Below are positions 8,163 to 17,337 of a DNA stretch of 64,000 nucleotides, piece by piece. Every line of letters begins with the position of its first letter. The first letter of the stretch is position 1. The stretch is taken from positions 52,608-116,607 of the forward strand of contig JAJDUZ010000036.1 in the NCBI GenBank assembly GCA_022826385.1, in the 5' to 3' direction. The DNA comes from Silicimonas sp. (lineage in GTDB: Bacteria > Pseudomonadota > Alphaproteobacteria > Rhodobacterales > Rhodobacteraceae). Under the pieces are notes generated by a model. The model made no database searches and was not told where the DNA came from. It saw only the letters and a program-made list of their open reading frames with translations. Made by a program: the position numbers and the translations under genes.

Positions 8163-8203
8163 GGGGTGGGGGCTGACCCAGCAACAGGTCGACAACACCG
8201 ATT

Positions 8204-8226
8204 TGGCGGGTTTTCCGCCATTTCTT
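8204..8226 (+). terminator. intrinsic terminator
   Basis: TGGCGG-GTTTT-CCGCCA followed by TTTCTT, about 40 bases after the stop of the small exported protein: a good rho-independent terminator. Confidence 0.65.
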
Positions 8227-8253
8227 GTGCGTTCTTCGATGTTCGAGAGAAAT

Positions 8254-8328
8254 TGGAGCGGGCGATGAGATTCGAACTCACGACCCTTACCTTGGCAAGG
8301 TAATGCTCTACCCCTGAGCTACGCCCGC
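8254..8328 (-). tRNA. tRNA-Gly (anticodon GCC)
   Basis: The minus strand folds as a complete cloverleaf: acceptor stem GCGGGCG/CGCCCGC, D arm with AGCTCAGGGGTAGAGC, anticodon stem with the loop containing GCC, T arm GTTCGAATC, and an encoded CCA end. The GCC anticodon reads GGC and GGU glycine codons. It stands alone between two plus-strand protein genes. Confidence 0.97.
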
Positions 8329-8488
8329 GTCCGTTGGGGTGACCTATATACTCGCGAGACGGTCTGCAAGGGAAAAATTGGGGGGGTCGTGGAAAATGAT
8401 GCCGCGGGTGTGATGGGCGGTGAGGGGGCCGGGGGTTTCCTGTACGGCTGACGCAGCCTAGCGTGGTCAGGTAACCGGAGGAATTGCC

Positions 8489-9037
8489 ATGGCCCGCCCC
8501 TTGATCCTTGCCCTTGTTTTCAGCTTAGGCGTTGCGGGGTTAGGGCAGGCGCAAGAGAACGCGGTGCCCGATGTGCCGGATGCGCCGGTGGTCGAGCCTC
8601 ATATGGATATCCAAACGCTGGCGGCCATCATTCTGGCGCTCGACCCTGACGCGCGGGTCAGCCTGCGGGGCGCGCAATTCACCATCGACAACGTGCCGGT
8701 GACGATGGTTGCCGATGTGGTGGCGAACCGGATGCGCCTTCTGGTGCCCGTTGCCTCGGCGGCGGGGCTGAGCGAGGCTGACCTGATGCGCGTGATGCAG
8801 GCCAATTTCGACACAGCGCTGGATGCGCGCTATGCGGTGGCAAACGGGCGTCTCTGGTCCGTGTTCATTCATCCGTTGGCGCAGTTGGAGCGCGCGCAAT
8901 TCGTCTCGGGCGTGGCGCAGACGGTGACCTTGGCGCGCAACTATGGCAGCAGTTATGCCTCGGGCGGGCCAGTGTTCGGCGGCGGCGACAGCGGGGCGTT
9001 GTTTCAGGAGCTTTTGGACCAGAGCGAGGAGATCTGA
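8489..9037 (+). CDS. exported protein, possibly YbjN/CesT-like
   Basis: 182 residues with a signal peptide (MARPLILALVFSLGVAGLGQA) and GGAGG-type ribosome site seven bases upstream. The middle part (RMRLLVPVA, LSEADLMRVMQANFDTALDARYA, NGRLWSVFIHPLAQL) resembles the YbjN / type III chaperone-like fold: short strands, a helix with an invariant-looking N, then SVF strands. The C-terminus is Gly/Ser-rich. The fold assignment is tentative and function unknown. Confidence 0.5.
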   Translation: MARPLILALVFSLGVAGLGQAQENAVPDVPDAPVVEPHMDIQTLAAIILALDPDARVSLRGAQFTIDNVPVTMVADVVANRMRLLVPVASAAGLSEADLMRVMQANFDTALDARYAVANGRLWSVFIHPLAQLERAQFVSGVAQTVTLARNYGSSYASGGPVFGGGDSGALFQELLDQSEEI

Positions 9038-9046
9038 GCCTGCGCC

Positions 9047-9583
9047 TCAGTTCCAGTCAGACGGCACAGGCAGGTCGGACAGCACGGCGGCGATCTGGGC
9101 CGCGTCTTCCTGACCGATATGCGGCAGCAGAACCCGCGTGGTGAAACTGCCGTAAAGCTTGGTATCGGTGCCCACAAAGGACCAGTCCCGCACCTGCGAA
9201 CGCTCGAACATGACGGCATCGCCTGCGCTGGCGTCGGGGATATTGACGGGTGCGTTGGCAAACACCCCCAGAAAACCGTTCTCCGAGGTTTGCGCAAAGG
9301 GTGTGACCCAGATCACCTCGGCATGGGCGCCGCCCGTGGGGACGGCGATCTTGACCGCCGCGCCCAGCGTGGTCGCGCCATCTTCGGTCAGGACATGGGC
9401 CAGGAACTGGTCCAGATGCCGTCGCGCTGCCGCTTCCGCGTCGCTCATCGCCGCGTGACCGGCGTCCAATGTCACGACCGGCCCGGCATCTTCCGCCGAG
9501 GCGTCGACGCCCGTATTTGCCAGAATGGTTGCCCCGATCAGAGCGAGTGTTGCTGAAAGCCGCACTTTCGTCCTCCACCGCAT
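9047..9583 (-). CDS. exported DUF2314 protein
   Basis: 178 residues: a signal peptide, then a DUF2314 (YegJ-like) domain in the C-terminal half, recognisable from AEVIWVTPF, the segment GFLGVFANAP, and the strand pattern FERSQVRDWSFV followed by LYGSFTTRVLL. Function of the family is unknown. It is convergent with the previous gene (nine-base gap) and divergent from pyc; the 177 bases between it and pyc should contain both promoters. Confidence 0.7.
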   Translation of the reverse strand: MRWRTKVRLSATLALIGATILANTGVDASAEDAGPVVTLDAGHAAMSDAEAAARRHLDQFLAHVLTEDGATTLGAAVKIAVPTGGAHAEVIWVTPFAQTSENGFLGVFANAPVNIPDASAGDAVMFERSQVRDWSFVGTDTKLYGSFTTRVLLPHIGQEDAAQIAAVLSDLPVPSDWN

Positions 9584-9760
9584 GTCATCACTCCTTGAAG
9601 CGTTGCACGGCAGATTCGTTGGGAAAATAGGCCGAAATGCCGCTGCTTGATGGCCATTTCTGGGTAGTCCGCGGCAGGTTAAGACCGTGTAAATGTTGAA
9701 GGCCTTGCCGTTCCGGGGGTGTGCGGCTAGTCATGCCGCAACTGCGAAAGAGGGTTCCCG

Positions 9761-12700
9761 ATGGCCGAATTCAAGAAAATCCTGATTGCCAACCGCGGCG
9801 AGATCGCCATTCGCGTGATGCGCGCCGCCAACGAATTGGGAAAGCGAACGGTCGCAGTCTATGCCGAAGAAGACAAGTTATCGCTGCACCGCTTCAAGGC
9901 GGACGAGGCCTATCAGATCGGGCAGGGGCTGGGGCCGGTGGCGGCCTATTTGTCGATCCCCGAGATCATCCGCGTGGCGCGTGAAAGCGGGGCAGATGCG
10001 ATCCATCCGGGCTATGGCCTTTTGTCGGAAAACCCCGAGCTTGTGGATGCCTGCGCCAAGAACGGCATCACCTTCATCGGGCCCAAGGCCGAGACCATGC
10101 GGGCCCTTGGTGACAAGGCCAGTGCGCGGAAGGTGGCGATCAAGGCCGGTGTGCCGGTGATCCCCGCGACCGAGGTTCTGGGCGACGACATGAAGAAGAT
10201 CGCCAAGCAGGCCGAGGAAATCGGCTATCCGATGATGCTGAAAGCGTCATGGGGCGGTGGCGGTCGCGGCATGCGCCCGATCTATGGGCCGGAAGAACTG
10301 GAAGAAAAGGTTCTGGAAGGCCGTCGCGAGGCCGAAGCCGCGTTCGGCAATGGCGAGGGTTATCTTGAAAAGATGATCCAGCGCGCCCGCCATGTCGAGG
10401 TGCAGATCCTCGGCGACAGCCAGGGCAATATCTATCATCTTTGGGAACGCGACTGCTCGGTTCAGCGACGGAACCAGAAAGTGGTCGAACGTGCGCCCGC
10501 GCCGTATCTTTCCGGTGCGCAGCGCGAGAAGATTTGTGGTCTTGGCAAGAAGATCGCCGAACAGGTCGATTACGAATGCGCCGGAACCATCGAATTCCTG
10601 ATGGATATGGACACGGGCGAATTCTACTTCATCGAAGTGAACCCCCGCGTGCAGGTCGAGCACACCGTGACCGAGGAGGTCACCGGCATCGACATCGTGC
10701 AGGCCCAGATAAAGATCGCCGAGGGCAAGTCGCTGATCGAAGCCACCGGCACCGCGACCCAGTATGACGTGCAACTGAACGGACATGCCATTCAGTGCCG
10801 TGTCACGACCGAGGATCCGACCAACAACTTCATCCCCGACTATGGCCGGATCACCGCCTATCGCGGGGCCACTGGCATGGGCATCCGTCTGGACGGCGGC
10901 ACGGCCTATTCGGGCGCCGTCATCACGCGGTATTACGATTCGCTTCTGGAAAAGGTCACCGCATGGGCGCCGACGCCGGAAGCCGCGATTGCGCGGATGG
11001 ACCGGGCGCTGCGCGAGTTCCGGATTCGCGGCGTCAGCACCAACATCGCCTTTGTTGAGAACCTGCTGAAGCACCCGACGTTCCTGAACAACGAATACCA
11101 CACCAAGTTCATCGACGAGACGGCCGAGCTGTTCGACTTCGCGCCGCGCCGGGACCGGGCCACGAAGATTCTGACCTATATCGCCGATGTCACGATCAAC
11201 GGGCAGCCCGACGTCGCTGGTCGCCCGCGCCCCGCCGAAGGGCTGCGCCTGCCGATCGTGCCCGACATGACGAACGAGGCAACCAAGCCCGGCTCGAAGC
11301 AGATCCTCGACGAGTTCGGTCCGGAAGCGGTGGCCGATTGGATGCTGGACCAGAAACAGCTTCTGGTCACCGACACCACGATGCGCGACAGCCACCAATC
11401 CTTGCTGGCCACGCGGATGCGCTCGATCGACATGATCCATATCGCGCCGAACTATGCGCATGACCTGCCGGAACTGTTCAGCATGGAATGCTGGGGTGGT
11501 GCGACCTTCGACGTGGCCTATCGCTTTTTGCAGGAATGCCCGTGGCAGCGCTTGCGCGACCTGCGCGAGCGGATGCCGAACATCATGACGCAGATGCTGC
11601 TGCGCGGCTCGAACGGGGTGGGCTATACCAATTATCCCGACAACGTGGTGCAAGGCTTCGTCAAACAGGCGGCGGAAACCGGCATCGATGTCTTCCGCGT
11701 CTTCGATCCGCTGAACTGGGTCGAAAATATGCGCGTCTCGATGGACGCGGTGCTGGACAGCGGCAAGGTGCTGGAAGGCTGCCTGTGCTACACCGGCGAC
11801 ATCCACGACCCGAACCGCGCCAAGTATGACCTGAAATACTACGTCAAGATGGCGAAAGAGCTGCAGAAGGCGGGCACGCATGTGCTTGGCCTCAAGGATA
11901 TGGGCGGTCTGGTGAAACCCGATGCCGCCCGCGTTCTGGTCAAGGCTCTTAAGGAAGAAACCGGCCTGCCGGTCCACTTCCACACGCATGACACGGCGGG
12001 CATCGCGCTGGCCTCGATCCTTGCCGCGTCCGACGCGGGCGTCGATGCGGTTGACTGTGCGATGGACGCTCTGTCGGGCAACACCAGTCAGGCGACGCTG
12101 GGCACGCTGGTTGAAGCTTTGCGACATTCCGACCGAGCAACCGGCCTTGATATCGATGCGATCCGGCGGATCTCCAACTATTGGGAAGCGGTGCGCGAAC
12201 ACTACCTTGCCTTCGAATCCGGCATGCAATCGCCCTCGTCCGAGGTCTATCTGCACGAGATGCCGGGCGGGCAGTTCACCAACCTCAAGGCGCAGGCCCG
12301 TTCGATGGGGCTGGAAGATCGCTGGCACGAGGTCGCCAAGACCTATGCCGACGTGAACCACATGTTCGGTGACGTCATCAAGGTGACCCCGATCGCCAAG
12401 ACGGTGGGCGACCTGGCGCTGATGCTGGTGAGCCAGGGCGTCACCTGCGAAGAACTTCTGAACAGCGACGCCGATTTCGCCTTCCCCGACAGTGTCATCA
12501 CCCTGATGAAGGGCAATGTCGGTCAGGCCCATGGCGGTTTCCCGAAGGACATCGTGAAGAAGGTCCTGAAGGGCGAGAAGCCGATCACCGAACGTCCGGG
12601 CTCGCTGCTGGAACCGGCGGATCTGGAAGCCGAACGCAAGAAGCTGGCCGAAACCTTCGATCAGGAAATCGATGACGAGGACCTGAACGGCTACATGATG

Positions 12701-13201
12701 TATCCGCAGGTCTTCAGCGATTACATGACCCGCCACGCCACCTATGGCCCGGTGCGGACCTTGCCGACTCGGACCTTCTTCTATGGCATGACGCCGGGCG
12801 AAGAAATCAGCGTCGAAATCGATCCCGGCGTCACGCTGGAAATTCGCTGTCAGGCGATTGCCGAGACCACGGATGACGGCAAGGCCAAGGTGTTCTTCGA
12901 GTTGAACGGCCAGCCACGCATCATCCGCGTGCTCGACCGCTCACTTTCGAACGCGGCCGTGGCAATGGCCAAGGCGGATGCCGGCAACCCGAACCATGTC
13001 GGTGCGCCGATGCCGGGCGTGGTTGCCTCGATCGCCGTCGAAACCGGCGCCGAGGTCAAGCAGGGCGACCTGATGGTCACCATCGAAGCGATGAAGATGG
13101 AAACCGGCATTCACGCCGAACGCGACGCCAAGGTGAAAGCGGTCCATGTGACGGCGGGCGCACAAATAGACGCGAAGGATTTGCTGGTCGAGTTGGAATA
13201 G
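9761..13201 (+). CDS. pyc: pyruvate carboxylase
   Basis: ATP- and biotin-dependent carboxylation of pyruvate to oxaloacetate, the main anaplerotic step. 1146 residues with the full single-chain architecture: biotin carboxylase with ATP-grasp (FKKILIANRGEIAIRV at the N-terminus, KASWGGGGRGMR, and EVNPRVQVEHTVTE), carboxyltransferase from about residue 535 (VTDTTMRDSHQSLLATR), the PYC/OADA conserved domain, and the C-terminal biotin carrier domain with EAMKMET, whose Lys1112 carries biotin. Full length with no interruption. A VOC-family gene follows after three bases and is probably cotranscribed. Confidence 0.97.
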   Translation: MAEFKKILIANRGEIAIRVMRAANELGKRTVAVYAEEDKLSLHRFKADEAYQIGQGLGPVAAYLSIPEIIRVARESGADAIHPGYGLLSENPELVDACAKNGITFIGPKAETMRALGDKASARKVAIKAGVPVIPATEVLGDDMKKIAKQAEEIGYPMMLKASWGGGGRGMRPIYGPEELEEKVLEGRREAEAAFGNGEGYLEKMIQRARHVEVQILGDSQGNIYHLWERDCSVQRRNQKVVERAPAPYLSGAQREKICGLGKKIAEQVDYECAGTIEFLMDMDTGEFYFIEVNPRVQVEHTVTEEVTGIDIVQAQIKIAEGKSLIEATGTATQYDVQLNGHAIQCRVTTEDPTNNFIPDYGRITAYRGATGMGIRLDGGTAYSGAVITRYYDSLLEKVTAWAPTPEAAIARMDRALREFRIRGVSTNIAFVENLLKHPTFLNNEYHTKFIDETAELFDFAPRRDRATKILTYIADVTINGQPDVAGRPRPAEGLRLPIVPDMTNEATKPGSKQILDEFGPEAVADWMLDQKQLLVTDTTMRDSHQSLLATRMRSIDMIHIAPNYAHDLPELFSMECWGGATFDVAYRFLQECPWQRLRDLRERMPNIMTQMLLRGSNGVGYTNYPDNVVQGFVKQAAETGIDVFRVFDPLNWVENMRVSMDAVLDSGKVLEGCLCYTGDIHDPNRAKYDLKYYVKMAKELQKAGTHVLGLKDMGGLVKPDAARVLVKALKEETGLPVHFHTHDTAGIALASILAASDAGVDAVDCAMDALSGNTSQATLGTLVEALRHSDRATGLDIDAIRRISNYWEAVREHYLAFESGMQSPSSEVYLHEMPGGQFTNLKAQARSMGLEDRWHEVAKTYADVNHMFGDVIKVTPIAKTVGDLALMLVSQGVTCEELLNSDADFAFPDSVITLMKGNVGQAHGGFPKDIVKKVLKGEKPITERPGSLLEPADLEAERKKLAETFDQEIDDEDLNGYMMYPQVFSDYMTRHATYGPVRTLPTRTFFYGMTPGEEISVEIDPGVTLEIRCQAIAETTDDGKAKVFFELNGQPRIIRVLDRSLSNAAVAMAKADAGNPNHVGAPMPGVVASIAVETGAEVKQGDLMVTIEAMKMETGIHAERDAKVKAVHVTAGAQIDAKDLLVELE

Positions 13202-13204
13202 GGC

Positions 13205-13618
13205 GTGCCACGCCGCATCGCCCAATTCGCGCTTCTGGTGCCCGAGTATGATCCGGCGATCGCGTTCTTCACCGCCATCGGCTTTTCACTGGCCGAGGAC
13301 ACCGATCTTGGCGGCGGCAAGCGCTGGGTTCGGATGGCGCTGCCGGGGGCAGAGACCGAGATCCTGCTGGCCCGCGCCGTGGGCGAGCGCCAGCAGGCAG
13401 CGATCGGAGAGCAGGGCGGCGGACGGGTCTGGCTCTTCTTGGAAACTGAAGCGTTTGACGCCGATCTCGAGCGCCTGAAGTCGGCAGGTGCCGTCATCGA
13501 GGCCGCGCCGCGTGACGAGCCTTACGGTCGCGTCGTGGTCTGGCAGGACCCGTTCGGCAATCGCTGGGACCTGATCCAGTATGCCGCCAGCGACCGGTCG
13601 GGCACAGCTGGCACGTGA
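13205..13618 (+). CDS. VOC family (glyoxalase-like) protein
   Basis: 137 residues beginning GTG three bases after pyc. Two betaalphabetabetabeta halves are visible, with ALLVPEYDPAIAFF at the start of the first and VVVWQDPFGNRWDLIQY at the end of the second, the usual C-terminal signature of vicinal-oxygen-chelate proteins. The substrate is unknown; the family includes glyoxalases, dioxygenases and resistance proteins. The very tight spacing suggests dependence on pyc transcription. Confidence 0.8.
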   Translation: MPRRIAQFALLVPEYDPAIAFFTAIGFSLAEDTDLGGGKRWVRMALPGAETEILLARAVGERQQAAIGEQGGGRVWLFLETEAFDADLERLKSAGAVIEAAPRDEPYGRVVVWQDPFGNRWDLIQYAASDRSGTAGT

Positions 13619-13632
13619 AATCTGCAAGCCCA

Positions 13633-13651
13633 GATATTTTGAAAAAATATC
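13633..13651. terminator. AT-rich hairpin between convergent genes
   Basis: GATATTTT-GAA-AAAATATC, a perfect eight-pair stem between the stops of the VOC gene and the flavoenzyme gene. A/T runs on both sides make it usable from both directions. Confidence 0.5.
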
Positions 13652-13657
13652 AGTAGT

Positions 13658-14791
13658 TTAACGCACCAGTCGCTCTCTCAGGTCACTCAGCTTGGTCGCC
13701 CCGATCTGACCCATGCAGGAGCGCATATCCTGTTCCAGAATATGGATCAGGTGGCCCGGCCCCTTGGCCCCAAGCGCCCCGACCGCATAGTGGAAGGCCC
13801 GCCCCATCATCACGAAGTCGGCGCCAAGCGCCAGGGCCCGCAGAATGTCCAAGCCACCGGTGACCCCGCTGTCGAAGACAATGGGTGTCTCGGGCACCGC
13901 GGCGCGAATATCGGGCAAGCACGTGATCGAGGCAGGCCCCCCGTCAAACTGCCGCCCCGAATGGTTCGAGACCCAGATCGCATCCACACCAAGACCCACC
14001 AAAGTCTTGGCGTCCTCCGGTTTCTGCACGCCCTTCACCAAAAGCGGCCCGTCCCAATGCTCGCGCATCCACGCGATGTCATCCCAGCTAGGGTTGCCCC
14101 GGATCACGTGACCGGCATGCGCGACCGAGGTCGCCTCCATGTCCTTGGCATAATCCTCGCAGAACTTCAGGCTGGGAATGCCCTCCCGCAACGTGCCCAG
14201 CGTCCATTCGGGATGGGTCATCATCGACCAGACCATCGCGGCATTGACCTTGGGCGGGATGGTCAGGTTGGCCCGGCGCTGCCGCTCGCGGCGGCTTTCC
14301 AGCGGCACGTCGACCGTCAGGATCAGCGAGTGGAAGCCGGCCGCCTTGGCACGGCGGCACATGTCCAGCCGGATCTCCTTGTCCTTCGGCATGTAAAGCT
14401 GAAACCAGCCCTGGTCCCCGATATGTGGCGCCAAAGTCTCGGGCACCACGGTGGCCACGGTCGACATGCAGTACGGCACGCCTGCCTTCGAACAGGCCGC
14501 GGCCAGCAGTTTCTCGGCCCCCGGCCACATGATCCCTGACATGCCGACAGGCGCGCAGCCAAAGGGCAGGGGATAGTCGCGGCCCAGAAAGCTGGTCGAC
14601 AGATCCGCAGTCGGCTCGCCTTCCAGGATCGCAGGCCAGAACTGGATATCACTCAGGGCCGATTGGTTGCGGCCATGCTGATCTTCGCGGCCCGTCGCAC
14701 TGTCGAGATACTCGAAGACGAAATGCGGAATGCGGCGCCGCGCGCGGGCGCGCAGATCGGAAACAGCGGGGAAACGTGTGTCGAGGTCCAT
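13658..14791 (-). CDS. lldD: FMN-dependent alpha-hydroxy-acid dehydrogenase (L-lactate dehydrogenase type)
   Basis: 377 residues of the LldD / glycolate oxidase family, which oxidises L-2-hydroxy acids to 2-oxo acids with FMN. Visible landmarks: the N-terminal DLRARARRRIPHFVFEYLDSATG, PVGMSGIMWPGAE, and the active-site SNHSGRQFDGG with catalytic histidine, followed by the FMN-phosphate region (DSGVTGGLDILRAL, GRAFHYAVGALG). Length fits LldD. Substrate (lactate against another hydroxy acid) is inferred from overall similarity. Its start faces the helicase gene across 175 bases that contain a REP-like repeat. Confidence 0.85.
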   Translation of the reverse strand: MDLDTRFPAVSDLRARARRRIPHFVFEYLDSATGREDQHGRNQSALSDIQFWPAILEGEPTADLSTSFLGRDYPLPFGCAPVGMSGIMWPGAEKLLAAACSKAGVPYCMSTVATVVPETLAPHIGDQGWFQLYMPKDKEIRLDMCRRAKAAGFHSLILTVDVPLESRRERQRRANLTIPPKVNAAMVWSMMTHPEWTLGTLREGIPSLKFCEDYAKDMEATSVAHAGHVIRGNPSWDDIAWMREHWDGPLLVKGVQKPEDAKTLVGLGVDAIWVSNHSGRQFDGGPASITCLPDIRAAVPETPIVFDSGVTGGLDILRALALGADFVMMGRAFHYAVGALGAKGPGHLIHILEQDMRSCMGQIGATKLSDLRERLVR

Positions 14792-14829
14792 GCGCCTTTC
14801 TTACTCATATGTGAAGAAGAGAAAAGGCC

Positions 14830-14907
14830 TCTCCATCGGCCTTCAAATATCCCGGGGGTGCGGGGGCAGCGCCCCCGCGGGGCGACCGCGAAGCGGGCGC
14901 AAACCCT
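14830..14907. repeat. REP-like dispersed element, copy A
   Basis: Shares with 34268-34345 the layout TCTCCAT.GGCC..CAAATATCCCGGGGGT.CGGGGGC, then a hairpin CGGGGGC-AGC-GCCCCCG and a GCGAC.GCGAAGC tail. It lies in the divergent intergenic region between lldD and uvrD/pcrA. Confidence 0.7.
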
Positions 14908-14966
14908 CGGCAGAACATTAGAAGAACACTCTTTATCTTGCGCCGCACAAGCGATAGGCTCGCGCC

Positions 14967-17333
14967 ATGAGCGAATTCGAGGATTTCCCCGACCGCATTC
15001 CCCTGTCGCAACAGGCGCTGTCGGCGCGGCCTACCACGTATTTTGACGGCCTCAACCCGCCGCAACGCGAAGCGGTCGAGACGTTGGACGGTCCGGTCCT
15101 GATGCTGGCGGGCGCAGGCACCGGCAAGACCAAGGCGCTGACGACGCGGATCGCGCATCTTCTGAACACCGGCACCGCCCGCCCGAACGAGGTGCTGGCG
15201 GTGACCTTCACCAACAAGGCCGCGCGCGAGATGAAGGCGCGGGTCGCGAACCTTCTGGGCCAGACGGTCGAGGGGATGCCGTGGCTGGGTACTTTCCACT
15301 CGATCGGGGTGAAACTTCTCCGTCGTCACGCGGAACTGGTGGGTCTCAAGACGAACTTCACCATCCTCGACACCGACGACCAGTTGCGGCTTCTGAAGCA
15401 ACTCATCACCGCCGCGAATATCGACGAGAAACGCTGGCCGCCCCGGCACCTTGCGAATGTCATCGACGACTGGAAGAACCGCGCCTTGACGCCCGAAAAG
15501 GTGCCGGCTGGCGATCACGGGGCCTTCAACCACCGGGGTGTCGAGCTTTACGCCGAATACCAGACCCGCCTGAAGACGCTGAATGCCTGCGATTTCGGTG
15601 ACCTGCTTCTGCATGTCGTCACGATCTTTCAGGAAAACGAGGACGTGCTGGAAAAATATCAGCGCTGGTTCCGCTATATCCTTGTCGACGAATACCAGGA
15701 CACCAATGTCGCCCAATACCTGTGGCTGCGGCTTCTGACGCAGACCCACAAGAACATCTGTTGCGTGGGCGATGATGACCAGTCGATCTATGGCTGGCGC
15801 GGCGCCGAGGTGGGCAACATCCTGCGGTTCGAGAAGGATTTTCCCGGCGCCCGCGTGATCCGGCTGGAACAGAACTATCGCTCGACCCCGCATATCCTTG
15901 CAGCGGCCTCGTCGGTCATTGCCGCCAATACCGGGCGTTTGGGCAAGACGCTTTTCACCGAGGCGACCGAGGGCGAAAAGGTGCGCCTGATCAGCCATTG
16001 GGACGGCGAGGACGAGGCCCGCTGGATCGGCGAGGAAATCGAAGCGCTGCAGGGGGGCACGCGGGGCATGGAGCCGCGCGGGCTGAACGATATCGCCATC
16101 CTCGTTCGCGCCTCGCACCAGATGCGCGCGTTCGAAGACCGCTTCCTGACCATCGGGCTGCCCTATCGCGTGATCGGCGGCCCGCGGTTCTATGAGCGCA
16201 TGGAGATCCGCGATGCGATGGCCTATTTCCGCCTCGCGATTAGCCGTGACGACGATCTGGCGTTTGAGCGGATTTACAACAAGCCGAAGCGCGGTCTGGG
16301 CGACAAGGCGTTCCAGAAAATCCAGATATCAGCGCGTTCGAACGGCGTGTCGCTTTACGAAGGTGCGAAGCTGCTGGTTGCCGCGGGCGAGATGGGCGGC
16401 AAGGGCGGCAAGGAACTGGCAAAGCTGCTGGACGGGCTCGACCGCTGGCACCAGATGGTGCTGGACGCGCGCGATCACATCGAACTGGCCGAGGTGATTA
16501 TCGACGAGTCCGAATACCCGGAAATGTACATGTTGCCGCCCGATCCCGACCAGCCCGAGAAGCCGCGCAAAGCCCGCGATGCCGAGGCGGCAGGCCGGCT
16601 CGAGAACCTGAAGGAATTGATCAAAGCGCTGGAAAGCTTCGAGAATTTGCAGGGCTTCCTCGAGCATGTCTCGCTGGTGATGGACAATGCAAGCGAGGAC
16701 GAGGAAGAAAAAGTCTCGATCATGACGCTGCACGCCGCAAAGGGTCTGGAGTTTCCGGCCGTGTTCCTGCCGGGCTGGGAAGACGGGCTGTTCCCGTCGC
16801 AGCGCGCGATGGACGAGACCGGCTTGAAGGGGCTCGAGGAGGAACGCCGTCTGGCCTATGTCGGCCTGACCCGGGCCGAGGAATATGCCGTCGTCAGCTT
16901 CGCCCAGAACCGGCAGGTCTTCGGGTCGTGGCAGTCGCAAATCCCGTCGCGCTTCATCGACGAAATGGATCAGGATGCGGTCGAGGTGATCGGAGATGCC
17001 GGGCAGCATGCCACCGCCGAGGTGCAAAGCGACCTCTATGATCAGGCGGCGCGGGCCGATGCCTATAACTCGCCCGGCTGGCGTCGTCTGCAGGCGCGGC
17101 AGAGCCAACGCGGCATGAGCCAGCCGCGCGAGACGCGGAACGTTGTTATCGATCTGGACGCGGTCTCGGCCTTTACCACCGGCGAGCGCGTGTTCCACGA
17201 CAAGTTCGGTTATGGCACGATCACCGCGATCGAAGGCGACAAGCTGGACATCTCGTTCGAGAAAGCGGGGTTCAAGAAAGTGGTCGCCAAGTTCGTGAAA
17301 GCGGCCGCTGCCGCCGATGATGTGCCGTTTTAG
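14967..17333 (+). CDS. uvrD: UvrD/PcrA-type superfamily 1 DNA helicase
   Basis: 788 residues; ATP-dependent 3'-5' helicase of DNA repair. Motifs in order: Q-motif LNPPQREAV, Walker A AGAGTGKT (48-55), TFTNKAAREMK, Walker B DEYQDTN, GDDDQSIYGWRGA, QNYRS, MTLHAAKGLEFP and the late VGLTRAEE. The C-terminus carries the PcrA/UvrD-type extension ending with an RxFHDKFGYGTI Tudor-like segment known to contact RNA polymerase in that family. Whether it is UvrD or PcrA by name depends on convention. The next gene starts five bases after its stop. Confidence 0.95.
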   Translation: MSEFEDFPDRIPLSQQALSARPTTYFDGLNPPQREAVETLDGPVLMLAGAGTGKTKALTTRIAHLLNTGTARPNEVLAVTFTNKAAREMKARVANLLGQTVEGMPWLGTFHSIGVKLLRRHAELVGLKTNFTILDTDDQLRLLKQLITAANIDEKRWPPRHLANVIDDWKNRALTPEKVPAGDHGAFNHRGVELYAEYQTRLKTLNACDFGDLLLHVVTIFQENEDVLEKYQRWFRYILVDEYQDTNVAQYLWLRLLTQTHKNICCVGDDDQSIYGWRGAEVGNILRFEKDFPGARVIRLEQNYRSTPHILAAASSVIAANTGRLGKTLFTEATEGEKVRLISHWDGEDEARWIGEEIEALQGGTRGMEPRGLNDIAILVRASHQMRAFEDRFLTIGLPYRVIGGPRFYERMEIRDAMAYFRLAISRDDDLAFERIYNKPKRGLGDKAFQKIQISARSNGVSLYEGAKLLVAAGEMGGKGGKELAKLLDGLDRWHQMVLDARDHIELAEVIIDESEYPEMYMLPPDPDQPEKPRKARDAEAAGRLENLKELIKALESFENLQGFLEHVSLVMDNASEDEEEKVSIMTLHAAKGLEFPAVFLPGWEDGLFPSQRAMDETGLKGLEEERRLAYVGLTRAEEYAVVSFAQNRQVFGSWQSQIPSRFIDEMDQDAVEVIGDAGQHATAEVQSDLYDQAARADAYNSPGWRRLQARQSQRGMSQPRETRNVVIDLDAVSAFTTGERVFHDKFGYGTITAIEGDKLDISFEKAGFKKVVAKFVKAAAAADDVPF

Positions 17334-17337
17334 TGCG

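Noticed and set aside
10247..12736. 829-codon open frame antisense to pyc
   Set aside because: Product of codon bias in pyc; no ribosome site and no recognisable domain.
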